Source: Anaerolineales bacterium
GTDB lineage: Bacteria; Chloroflexota; Anaerolineae; Anaerolineales; Villigracilaceae
NCBI GenBank assembly: GCA_025056515.1
Contig: JANWWB010000355.1
Span: 1-7,918 of the forward strand
Direction: 5' to 3'
Length of the DNA: 7,918 nt
Shown here: positions 1-7,618 of the stretch, one piece after another
How positions within the stretch are numbered: the stretch's first letter is position 1
How the letters are laid out: each line of letters begins with the position of its first letter
Program-made: the position numbers and the translations under genes
Notes under the pieces: model-generated
The model's input: the letters and a program-made list of their open reading frames with translations, nothing else
What the model was told of the DNA's origin: nothing
The model's database searches: none

Positions 1-219
1 CCGCAGCAGGTTGAAGCATCCGGCTACTGGAACGCCGACCTCGCCCGAGAATGGGCAAAAGAGGCCGACTTTCTCGTGCTAGAAGGAGAACAATCCTATA
101 CTCCTGTGACCGCTGAATTCGCCACGGTGAACGGCTATGAGCAAATAGGCGTTCTCCGGCCAATTAACCCCTGCGCTTATTTCCATACACCCGTGCTTGT
201 CTTTCGCAAAACCCGATAA
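1..219 (+). CDS. 3' end of an upstream gene, possibly the tail of a membrane glycosyltransferase
   Basis: Frame 1 is open from the first base to TAA at 217-219, giving 72 residues with no start in view. The visible part is soluble, with no membrane segment. It reads as a small alpha/beta tail: an acidic helix (about residues 13-22), a hydrophobic strand (ADFLVLEG, 22-29) and a final strand (PVLVFRK, 64-70). Short soluble tails with an AD-[FY]-[LV]-[VL] strand and a terminal P-V-x-V-[FY]-R strand occur at the ends of multi-membrane glycosyltransferases of the GT39/ArnT type. That would suit the locus, but the match is impressionistic. The 114 bp to gmd contain a promoter, so this gene probably belongs to a separate transcript. 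It is certainly coding by its open frame and codon pattern; the function is uncertain. Confidence 0.55.
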   Translation, partial: PQQVEASGYWNADLAREWAKEADFLVLEGEQSYTPVTAEFATVNGYEQIGVLRPINPCAYFHTPVLVFRKTR

Positions 220-270
220 ACTTACAACACAAAGCCGCTCGTATAGTCCTGTGATTTCTTGGCAAATTCT

Positions 271-300
271 TATCTTGGAAGCCCTCTTTTGGTTTATAAT
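271..300 (+). promoter_or_regulatory. Candidate promoter for the gmd operon (perfect TATAAT)
   Basis: A consensus -10 box, TATAAT, lies at 295-300, 34 bp before the gmd ATG. This would place the transcript start near 306-308 and leave a leader of about 27 nt carrying the ribosome binding site. The -35 side is weak: positions 272-277 (ATCTTG, 17-bp spacer) match the TTGACA consensus poorly. A better-looking TTGGCA at 259-264 is 30 bp away and too far to pair. A poor -35 box suggests a promoter that is weak or needs an activator. The call rests on the -10 box, its AT-rich setting and its position. Confidence 0.5.
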
Positions 301-314
301 TCAATTATTGAATT
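298..314. promoter_or_regulatory. 17-bp palindrome overlapping the -10 box, candidate operator
   Basis: AATTCAA (298-304), TTA, TTGAATT (308-314) is a perfect 7-3-7 inverted repeat. Its left arm overlaps the last three bases of the TATAAT box, and the rest covers the expected transcription start. It is too AT-rich and too far from a T-run to be a terminator. Its size and symmetry fit a dimeric winged-helix repressor site. The winged-helix protein at 1286-1774 is the obvious candidate ligand by context only. Confidence 0.45.
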
Positions 315-318
315 TTGA

Positions 319-1774
<1,456 letters not shown>

Positions 1775-1779
1775 GGGAC

Positions 1780-2646
1780 ATGAAAAACGCCCTGTTTGCC
1801 AAATCCGACCCCCAGCTTGTCATCATCCGTCCAACGCAGCGCTGGACAGCCCTCAACTTGCGCGAGCTATGGCGCTATCGCGAGCTGCTCTACTTTATGG
1901 TCTGGCGCGACCTAAAAGTGCGCTACAAACAGACCATCTTGGGTGTCTCGTGGGCCGTACTGGAACCGTTCTTGACGATGGTGGTATTCACCATCTTCTT
2001 TGGCGAACTGGCAAAAATTCCGACCGACAACATTCCTGCGCCAGTGTTCTACTTTGTTGGCCTGTTGCCTTGGGGCCTTTTTGCACGGGCGCTGAATATG
2101 GCCAGCCGCTCTCTGGTTGCCCATCAGAATATGGTAACCAAAATTTACTTTCCCCGTCTCATCCTGCCACTTTCGTCGATCCTGGCCGGAGTGGTGGATT
2201 TCCTTATCGGATCTCTCGTGCTAGTGGGCATCATGGCTTACTACGCTCTGACCGACGCAATGCGCATCAGCCTCACCCCTGCCTTGTTGACCTTGCCACT
2301 CTTCCTTCTACTGGCACTTATCACGGCCCTGGGTGTCTCACTCTGGCTCTCAGCGCTCTACGTTCAGTACCGCGACGTCGGCTATCTGCTTCACTTCATC
2401 GCAGAATTTTGGCGCATTCTCTCACCGGTCGTCTATTCCACCACTCTAATCCCGGAGAAATGGCGGCTGATTTACGCCCTCAACCCTATGGCCGGCGTGC
2501 TAAACGGCTTCCGCTGGGCGATTCTAAGCACGCCAACCGGACCCGATATCGGCCTCTTGGTCTCGATAGCGGTTGCCCTGTTTCTGCTCCTTTCCGGCTT
2601 GTTCTACTTCCGCCGGATGGAAAAGACCTTTGCGGATACCATCTGA
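1780..2646 (+). CDS. wzm: ABC-2 type polysaccharide export permease (Wzm-like)
   Basis: Membrane half of an ABC exporter that moves a lipid-linked polysaccharide across the cytoplasmic membrane with the ATPase encoded next. The 288-residue protein opens with a cytoplasmic amphipathic region and the family motif RDLKVRYKQTILG (43-55), which runs into the first membrane helix (about 56-76). Further hydrophobic segments lie near 87-108, 127-156, 164-192, 200-222 and 257-277, giving the usual six. NPMAGVLNGFRWAIL (235-249) is the typical Wzm/TagG/KpsM motif before the last helix. The start at 1780 is preferred over the in-frame ATG at 1660: AAGGG at 1773-1777 precedes it, the junction with the regulator is then 5 bp, and the extra 40 residues would be low-complexity and basic. 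The stop is one base before the next ATG. Confidence 0.93.
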   Translation: MKNALFAKSDPQLVIIRPTQRWTALNLRELWRYRELLYFMVWRDLKVRYKQTILGVSWAVLEPFLTMVVFTIFFGELAKIPTDNIPAPVFYFVGLLPWGLFARALNMASRSLVAHQNMVTKIYFPRLILPLSSILAGVVDFLIGSLVLVGIMAYYALTDAMRISLTPALLTLPLFLLLALITALGVSLWLSALYVQYRDVGYLLHFIAEFWRILSPVVYSTTLIPEKWRLIYALNPMAGVLNGFRWAILSTPTGPDIGLLVSIAVALFLLLSGLFYFRRMEKTFADTI

Positions 2647-2647
2647 T

Positions 2648-3922
2648 ATGACCACCGTCATTGCTGTTGAAAATCTCGGTAAGCGTTACCGCATCGGCCT
2701 GACGCCACAGAAATATCAAACTCTTAGCGAGAAATTGACAAACGCACTGAGCGCTCCTCTGCGCGCTATTAGGGGCGTCCGAAGTCCTATGGCTGATGCG
2801 GCCGATACCATTTGGGCATTAAGAGATGTCTCGTTTGAGGTGGAAGAAGGCCAGGTATTGGGCATCATTGGCCGCAACGGCGCCGGGAAAAGCACGCTCC
2901 TGAAGATTCTCTCACGCATCACGGAGCCAACCACCGGCCGAGCCATCCTGCGCGGCCGCGTCGGCTCATTGTTGGAGGTCGGCACCGGTTTCCACCCGGA
3001 ACTGACCGGGCGCGAGAATATCTTTCTCAACGGAGCTATTTTGGGCATGAAGCGCGCCGAAATTGAACGCAAATTCGATGAAATTGTGGCTTTCTCGGAA
3101 GTGGAACAATTTCTTGATACTCCTGTCAAGCGTTACTCTTCTGGCATGTACCTGCGATTGGCTTTTGCGGTAGCTGCCCACCTTGAACCCGAAATCCTGG
3201 TGGTGGATGAAGTCCTAGCCGTGGGTGATGCCGAATTTCAACGCAAGTGCATCGGCAAGATGAGCGATGTCGCCCAGGCTGGTCGTACCGTCCTTTTCGT
3301 CAGTCACAACATGAGCGCCATCTTACGCCTGACCCAAGAGGCCATTCTACTTGAAAAAGGCCGCCTAAAACTACGCGGTCCTTCTGCGGAGGTCGTAGAT
3401 GCCTACCTTTCGGCCGGCAACGCAGGTGCTGGCGAGCGCATCTGGGAATCGGATGAAGTTCCGGCAGAGGCTGCTCCTTTCCGTCCGATTGCTCTGCGCG
3501 TGCGCGACGCCAGAGGCTCTGTGACTGAAACCGTCCGTTCGGTGGAACCGTTCTCCATCGAGATGGAATATGAACTCACTGCCCCGATCACCGGTTTGCG
3601 CGTTGGAATCTATTTGACCACTGCTCGCGGCGACCAGGTTCTGACCTCCTTCGACACCGATGACCAGAAGCGTTTCGAGAAGTACGGCGCCCGTCCTGCC
3701 GGGCGGTACCTTAGCCGCTGCATCATTCCTCCTGACCTGCTCAACAGCGGACGTTACACTCTGGGTGTCAATGCCAGCACATATCGTGTCCGCCGTTATT
3801 TCATGGATGAACAAGCGCTCAACTTCAACGTGGACGCTTCCGGCGCGCCCGGCATGCAATGGCCAGAAGCTCGCCCTGGTGTCCTGCGTCCGCGCTTGGA
3901 ATGGGAGATTATTGCACTATGA
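2648..3922 (+). CDS. wzt: ABC transporter ATPase with C-terminal Wzt-type substrate-binding domain
   Basis: ATPase partner of the permease, driving polysaccharide export. The 424-residue protein has Walker A (GRNGAGKST, 75-83), the LLEVGTGFHPELTGREN segment typical of this subfamily (108-124), signature YSSGM (163-167), Walker B (ILVVDEVLAVGD, 183-194, with D187 and E188) and the switch histidine H220. The ATPase core ends near residue 255. Residues 275-424 are an additional beta-rich domain (strands such as FSIEMEYEL, GLRVGIYLTT and GRYTLGVNAST) that matches Wzt_C. In O-antigen exporters of the E. coli O8/O9a type this domain binds the modified chain end and gates export. Starting at 2648 leaves one base after the permease stop; the longer in-frame start at 2573 lies inside wzm and adds unrelated sequence. 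The end overlaps the next gene as ATGA. Confidence 0.94.
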   Translation: MTTVIAVENLGKRYRIGLTPQKYQTLSEKLTNALSAPLRAIRGVRSPMADAADTIWALRDVSFEVEEGQVLGIIGRNGAGKSTLLKILSRITEPTTGRAILRGRVGSLLEVGTGFHPELTGRENIFLNGAILGMKRAEIERKFDEIVAFSEVEQFLDTPVKRYSSGMYLRLAFAVAAHLEPEILVVDEVLAVGDAEFQRKCIGKMSDVAQAGRTVLFVSHNMSAILRLTQEAILLEKGRLKLRGPSAEVVDAYLSAGNAGAGERIWESDEVPAEAAPFRPIALRVRDARGSVTETVRSVEPFSIEMEYELTAPITGLRVGIYLTTARGDQVLTSFDTDDQKRFEKYGARPAGRYLSRCIIPPDLLNSGRYTLGVNASTYRVRRYFMDEQALNFNVDASGAPGMQWPEARPGVLRPRLEWEIIAL

Positions 3923-5532
3923 AAGTGAAAAGCCTGCTCAAGGACATTGCCGGTCACCTACCTTTAACCGCAGAACTGAAGTGGGCGCTACGTCACCGTA
4001 ACGGACGCATCCAGAGTCGTTTCCGCCTCCCGCTGCTTGAAGAACGCGGTGCCGAACTACTCCGTCAGCTAGAAACTTCTGCAATCTCGCCTGCGACCGG
4101 TCGGCAGGTCTTTCTCTTCGCCTCCTCGCATGCTTGGCTGATGCACATCCTACTGGTCGGATTGACCCTGCGCGGCCTGGGATATCGCGTGAAACTCGGT
4201 TATCTACCTTACGGTCACTACGATCGGCCCGTCAACCGTTTCGATTTGCGCTTGCAAGACCTCTACGCACGACATTGGTTGAGACCGTTTGAGAAATACT
4301 TGGAAATTGTTCCATTCTTATCCCTTCCGCCAGCGTTCTTGCTGCCCGCCGCTCTACAAGAAGCCCTTGAACAAATTACTCTCTTTGACACGCAATATAT
4401 CCGACAAAGCGAAGACATCTCTCCAGACGACCCGATCTATGCCCTACGCGCAAAGCGCAACCAAGCGGCGGCACGGCGTGCCCTGGCTTTCTTTCGCCGT
4501 CAGCGTCCAGACGTGGTCATCGTGCCAAACGGTATGATTCAGGAATATGCCGCCGTTTACGAGGCTGCCCGTTTTCTCGCTATTCCGGCTGTGACCTACG
4601 AGTTCGGCGAACACAATCATCGTATCTGGCTAGGACAAAACCGCCTGGTCATTCACCACCAGATCGACGAACTCTGGGAAAGTCGCAAAGAGCGAAAGCT
4701 GACCTCGGAACAGCGCCGAGAGTTAGAGGAGTTTCTAGCCGGGCGTCAGGGGCTAAGCACCGGAGAGCAATTCGCCCACCTGTGGCAAAAAACCTCGCCC
4801 GAGGGCGGGAAGAAAATCCGCGCTACCCTTGGACTGGACAAGCGCCCGGTCGTCTTACTACCGACCAACGTCCTAGGTGACTCGGCGACACTCGGGCTGA
4901 CTGTCTTCAGTCGGTCGATGTCCGAATGGTTGCAACGCGTCTTGGTCTATTTGGCTAGGCGCACCGAAGTCCAAGTTGTGGTGCGCATCCACCCTGCCGA
5001 GACATGGACAGTTGGACCTTCGGTCGCTGAAATCATCCAACAGGTATTGCCTCAATTGCCTCCTCACATCCGGCTCATTGGGCCAAAAGAGAAAATCAAC
5101 ACCTACGACTTGATGGACATTGCAGACCTGGCGTTGGTGTACACGACTACTGCTGGACTTGAAATGGCAGTGCGAGGTCTGCCCGTGTTAGTTAGCGGGC
5201 GGGCACATTATCGCGGCAAAGGGTTCACCCTGGAAGCCGATTCGTGGGATGAATACTTTGCGAAATTAGACACAGCGCTAAAAAACATTCCGCAGCGTCT
5301 GACCCCAGAACAAGTGGAACAAGCCTGGAATTATGCGTATACATTCTTCCGCGAATATCCACGCCCTTTTCCATGGCACTTGGAAAAGATCGGGCAGCAT
5401 ATCAAAGAATATCCGCTCTCCTTGGTCTTGAGCGAGGAAGGGCGTGTGCAGTTTGAAACCACTTTCCGTCAACTGGCTGGAGAAAGATTGTCGCAGCAGA
5501 CTCTCGCAGCAGACGAAAAGCCTACTCGATAA
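3919..5532 (+). CDS. GT-B-like polysaccharide biosynthesis protein, capsule-synthesis (KpsC/KpsS-like) type
   Basis: A 537-residue cytoplasmic protein, probably a glycosyltransferase or related transferase acting on the exported glycan. The N-terminal half has Rossmann-like elements: QVFLFASSHAWLMHILLVG (63-81), GYRVKLGYLPYGHYD (88-102) and RPDVVIVPNG (196-205), followed by AIPAVTYEFGEHN (221-233). The second half starts at PVVLLPTN (310-317) and carries VVVRIHPAET (353-362), IADLALVYTTTAGLEMA (401-417) and GLPVLVSGRAHYRGKGF (420-436). The R-x-H-P-x-E segment followed by a small-residue loop plus GLE and a GxPV strand is the arrangement of Capsule_synth and CDP-glycerol glycerophosphotransferase-like GT-B proteins. 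Donor and acceptor cannot be told. The start at 3919 overlaps the wzt stop (ATGA); the longer in-frame ATG at 3859 lies within wzt. The last 20 residues are hydrophilic and probably disordered. Confidence 0.72.
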   Translation: MKVKSLLKDIAGHLPLTAELKWALRHRNGRIQSRFRLPLLEERGAELLRQLETSAISPATGRQVFLFASSHAWLMHILLVGLTLRGLGYRVKLGYLPYGHYDRPVNRFDLRLQDLYARHWLRPFEKYLEIVPFLSLPPAFLLPAALQEALEQITLFDTQYIRQSEDISPDDPIYALRAKRNQAAARRALAFFRRQRPDVVIVPNGMIQEYAAVYEAARFLAIPAVTYEFGEHNHRIWLGQNRLVIHHQIDELWESRKERKLTSEQRRELEEFLAGRQGLSTGEQFAHLWQKTSPEGGKKIRATLGLDKRPVVLLPTNVLGDSATLGLTVFSRSMSEWLQRVLVYLARRTEVQVVVRIHPAETWTVGPSVAEIIQQVLPQLPPHIRLIGPKEKINTYDLMDIADLALVYTTTAGLEMAVRGLPVLVSGRAHYRGKGFTLEADSWDEYFAKLDTALKNIPQRLTPEQVEQAWNYAYTFFREYPRPFPWHLEKIGQHIKEYPLSLVLSEEGRVQFETTFRQLAGERLSQQTLAADEKPTR

Positions 5533-5544
5533 ATTTTTAGCGAT

Positions 5545-5551
5545 TAAGGAG
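5545..5551 (+). promoter_or_regulatory. Strong ribosome binding site of the epimerase gene
   Basis: TAAGGAG is a near-perfect Shine-Dalgarno sequence, seven bases before ATG 5559. It fixes the start of the epimerase and marks the end of the tightly overlapped part of the operon. Most upstream junctions rely on coupling; this gene can be translated independently. Confidence 0.75.
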
Positions 5552-5558
5552 CAAAACC

Positions 5559-6545
5559 ATGTCACAAACCAAAGTTCTCGTTACTGGTGCCGGCGGTTTC
5601 ATCGGCCATCACTTGGTCACTTATCTCAAAAAACTCGGTTATTGGGTACGCGGGGTAGATATCAAATATCCCGAATTCAGCGAAGTAGATGCAGATGAGT
5701 TCGAAATCCTGGACTTACGTCGCTGGGATAACTGCTTGCAGGCAACCCGCGGCATCGATGAGGTCTACGCTCTCGCTGCCGATATGGGCGGAATGGGGTT
5801 CATCTCCTCGCATCATGCCGAAATTCTACGCAACAATGCTCTCATCAATATCCACACTCTGGAAGCCGCTCGCATCAACGGCGTTCAACGGTACTTCTTC
5901 ACTTCTTCTGCCTGCGTATATCCCGAATATCGACAAATGGACGCCAATGTCATCCCTCTCAAAGAAGAAGACGCTTATCCGGCACAACCGCAGGACGCCT
6001 ACGGTTGGGAAAAACTCATCATTGAGCGCTTGTGCACCCACTACCGTCAAGATTATGGCCTGGAAACGCGGATTGTCCGCTTCCACAATATCTACGGCCC
6101 CGAAGGCACCTGGGAGGGTGGTCGTGAAAAGGCCCCAGCTGCGTTGTGCCGCAAGATTGCTGTTGCCAAACTAACCGGCAATCACGAAATCGAGATGTGG
6201 GGTGATGGCGAACAGACGCGCTCGTTCTGCTATATTGATGACTGCCTAGAAGGCATCTACCGTCTCATGCGCTCTGATTACCCCCATCCGCTCAACCTTG
6301 GCTCGGACCGGATGGTGACCATCAATGAGTTAGCTTACATCATCGCCGACATCGCCGGCATCAAGATCACCATCAAACATATCGAAGGTCCCGTGGGTGT
6401 GCGTGGACGCAACTCCGATAATACCCGCCTCCGCGAGGTTCTTGGCTGGGAACCACAGATTTCCCTGGAAGAAGGCCTAGCACGCACGTATCCGTGGATT
6501 GAACAGCAAGTGGCAAAGAAACTCGGTCTGCCAATTCCGGCATAA
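5559..6545 (+). CDS. GDP-mannose 3,5-epimerase (plant GME-like)
   Basis: Interconverts GDP-D-mannose and GDP-L-galactose, with GDP-L-gulose as a side product, using bound NAD. The 328-residue extended short-chain dehydrogenase has GxxGxxG (G10, G13, G16), AADMGGMGFI (73-82), SSACVYPEY (116-124), QDAYGWEK (145-152), FHNIYGPEGTW (175-185), GGREKAPAALCRK (187-199), WGDGEQTRSF (214-223) and GVRGRNSDN (280-288). These are the diagnostic segments of plant GME. C119, Y148, K152 and K191 line up with the plant enzyme's catalytic C145, Y174, K178 and K217 at a constant offset of 26, recalled from the Arabidopsis protein. R282 or R284 matches the conserved substrate arginine. It lacks the plant C-terminal extension. 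In this locus it probably supplies an L-sugar donor. A shifted substrate, for example the Gmd product, cannot be excluded. Confidence 0.88.
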   Translation: MSQTKVLVTGAGGFIGHHLVTYLKKLGYWVRGVDIKYPEFSEVDADEFEILDLRRWDNCLQATRGIDEVYALAADMGGMGFISSHHAEILRNNALINIHTLEAARINGVQRYFFTSSACVYPEYRQMDANVIPLKEEDAYPAQPQDAYGWEKLIIERLCTHYRQDYGLETRIVRFHNIYGPEGTWEGGREKAPAALCRKIAVAKLTGNHEIEMWGDGEQTRSFCYIDDCLEGIYRLMRSDYPHPLNLGSDRMVTINELAYIIADIAGIKITIKHIEGPVGVRGRNSDNTRLREVLGWEPQISLEEGLARTYPWIEQQVAKKLGLPIPA

Positions 6546-6568
6546 TTTTTGCCGTGTTTTTCGCCGTG
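6546..6568. repeat. Imperfect tandem duplication after the epimerase stop
   Basis: TTTTTGCCGTG (6546-6556) is followed at once by TTTTTCGCCGTG (6557-6568), identical except for one inserted C. It starts on the first base after the TAA stop. This looks like slippage or a local duplication; no function is apparent. Confidence 0.6.
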
Positions 6569-6607
6569 CCCGTTGCAGTCTAAGGTCTTTGCAAGCCGAT
6601 GCTCTTA

Positions 6608-6624
6608 TTTTTAGCGACTAAAAA
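6608..6624. promoter_or_regulatory. 17-bp AT-rich palindrome, candidate protein-binding site
   Basis: TTTTTAG (6608-6614), CGA, CTAAAAA (6618-6624) is a perfect 7-3-7 inverted repeat with the same geometry as the palindrome at 298-314 but different bases. Its left part, ATTTTTAGCGA (6607-6617), also occurs at 5533-5543 just upstream of the epimerase gene. The stem is A/T-dominated and would be a poor terminator. A regulator site or an upstream promoter element is possible. Confidence 0.35.
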
Positions 6625-6635
6625 AGTAAAAATCA

Positions 6636-6697
6636 ACCACAGAGACACGGAGATGCTGTACAAGTTAAGGAACGTCGTGACCACATGGCTCTGTGGT
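6636..6697. repeat. ACCACAGAG...CTCTGTGGT interspersed-type inverted repeat
   Basis: The arms ACCACAGAG (6636-6644) and CTCTGTGGT (6689-6697) are perfect 9-bp complements 44 bp apart, and the left arm continues as ACACGGAG. Palindromic elements with ACCACAGAGACAC-type ends are familiar in intergenic regions of many environmental bacterial genomes. This one resembles a small, non-coding, non-autonomous element or its remnant. No target-site duplication is obvious. The transcript could fold so that the right arm sits about 8 bases before the next gene's ribosome binding site. Confidence 0.55.
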
Positions 6698-6714
6698 GAA
6701 AGCCGAGGAGACCG

Positions 6715-7617
6715 ATGGCTTTCCTAACTATTTTCACGGCCCCTAAGCCGTTCACCAACCCGCATATTAACATCATCCAGCGCAACGCTCTGGGTGCCTG
6801 GACGCGCCTGGCGGATGTCGAGGTCATCCTGATTGGAGACGAAGCAGGCATCTCTGAGGCCGCTGCTGAATTCGGCGTTCGCCATGTTCCGAAGGTAGCG
6901 CGCGATGCAAACGGCGTTCCTCTTGTCAGCGCAGTGATGGAAATTGGACATAAGTACAGCGATAGTCCACTCCTATGCTATGCGAACGGCGACATGATTC
7001 TGATGTCCGATGCAGTGCAGGCGGCCCGAAATGTCTGGAAGCAGGTCAAAGACTTTCTGCTTATCGGTCAGCGCTGGAACCTGGACCTGACTGAACCTTT
7101 CGACTTCAGCGGCGACTGGGAAGCGCGCCTGCGTGCAGAAGTGCGCAAGCGAGGCCAATTCTACACCCCTTGGGGCATTGACTATTTTATCTTCCCGCGC
7201 CATCTCTACACCGAAGTCCCCGACTTCACCATCGGTCGTCCAGCCTGGGATAACTGGATGGTGTATCACGGCAGGACAAAAATCGGCTTGGTTATCGATG
7301 CTTCGCCGGACGTGATGGCCGTCCATCAGAACCATGATTACAGTCACTTGCCCGGCAACAAACCACCCTACGGGTCGGAGGCTGCGAAAGCCAACCTCGC
7401 CAAAGCTGGCGGTCGGCGTTGCATCTATAATGTGCTGGACGCCAACCGCGAGCTATGGGATGGCCGGATTCGCCGCCCCCGCTTTCGCCTGGTGCGTTTA
7501 CTGCGATGCCTGGAACGCATCTTCGTCAACGACAAAGGTCAGGGCTGGGCATGGGAAATTTCCCTACGTTTGCGCCGCCTGCAACTTCCTTTAGAGACCA
7601 TTCCACCCAGGAGATGA
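6715..7617 (+). CDS. Probable GT-A-type glycosyltransferase, family not recognised
   Basis: A 300-residue cytoplasmic protein that looks like a nucleotide-sugar transferase. It starts directly with a strand (FLTIFTAPKPF, 3-13). A second strand follows, VEVILIGDEAG (35-45). A hydrophobic strand then ends in an acidic motif, LLCYANGDMIL (86-96), where N91-G92-D93 sits where GT-A enzymes carry DxD. FLLIGQRWNLDL (114-125), GIDYFIFPRHLY (154-165), IGRPAWDNWMV (173-183) and QNHDYSH (205-211) follow. The D-[YF]-F-x-F, AWDNW and NHDY motifs resemble acceptor and metal-site segments of uncharacterised bacterial glycosyltransferase-like proteins. The C-terminus (251-290) is strongly basic and may contact membrane lipid or a pyrophosphate carrier. 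GAGGAG (6705-6710) lies four bases before the ATG. The next gene starts one base after the stop. Fold and general role are likely; sugar and linkage are unknown. Confidence 0.65.
   Translation: MAFLTIFTAPKPFTNPHINIIQRNALGAWTRLADVEVILIGDEAGISEAAAEFGVRHVPKVARDANGVPLVSAVMEIGHKYSDSPLLCYANGDMILMSDAVQAARNVWKQVKDFLLIGQRWNLDLTEPFDFSGDWEARLRAEVRKRGQFYTPWGIDYFIFPRHLYTEVPDFTIGRPAWDNWMVYHGRTKIGLVIDASPDVMAVHQNHDYSHLPGNKPPYGSEAAKANLAKAGGRRCIYNVLDANRELWDGRIRRPRFRLVRLLRCLERIFVNDKGQGWAWEISLRLRRLQLPLETIPPRR
7609..7613 (+). promoter_or_regulatory. Ribosome binding site that fixes the start of the last gene
   Basis: AGGAG lies five bases before ATG 7619. An earlier ATG at 7614 reaches a stop after five codons, so 7619 is the start. 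The site sits inside the end of the preceding gene, implying coupled translation. Confidence 0.65.
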
Positions 7618-7618
7618 G

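Larger units (their letters stand above)
6546..6714. other. Repeat-rich intergenic region
   Basis: These 169 bp are the largest non-coding stretch in the window. In order they hold a short tandem duplication (6546-6568), a weak inverted repeat TTGCA/TGCAA (6573-6594), an AT-rich palindrome (6608-6624), a wide ACCACAGAG/CTCTGTGGT inverted repeat (6636-6697) and the ribosome binding site GAGGAG (6705-6710). I see no open frame of useful length, no tRNA and no convincing GC-rich terminator hairpin followed by Ts. No promoter is clear either: TTGCAA at 6589-6594 has no good -10 box at the right distance. Confidence 0.6.

Noticed and set aside
259..264. TTGGCA as the -35 box of the gmd promoter
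   Set aside because: It matches five of six consensus bases but lies 30 bp from the TATAAT box, beyond workable spacing.
2573..2647. Longer in-frame start for the ATPase at 2573
   Set aside because: It overlaps the last permease helix in another frame. The family N-terminus (IAVENLGKRY) begins right after the ATG at 2648.
1869..2651. 260-residue + strand open frame overlapping the permease
   Set aside because: It lies in another frame of wzm. Its translation has no membrane pattern or domain, while wzm matches its family throughout.
2716..3129. 137-residue minus-strand open frame opposite the ATPase core
   Set aside because: It is antisense to the Walker A region of wzt, with arginine- and proline-rich composition typical of a shadow frame.
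3371..3859. 162-residue minus-strand open frame opposite the Wzt C-terminal domain
   Set aside because: It lies antisense to a gene with clear domains, and its protein shows no family motif. It is a shadow of the + strand codon pattern.
3859..3918. Longer in-frame start for the capsule-synthesis-like protein at 3859
   Set aside because: It is within the wzt 3' end. The ATGA overlap start at 3919 fits the compact operon better.
6573..6612. Possible terminator after the epimerase (TTGCA/TGCAA followed by TTATTTTT)
   Set aside because: The stem is only five pairs with a 12-base loop, and the T-run begins more than ten bases after it. Not convincing as an intrinsic terminator.
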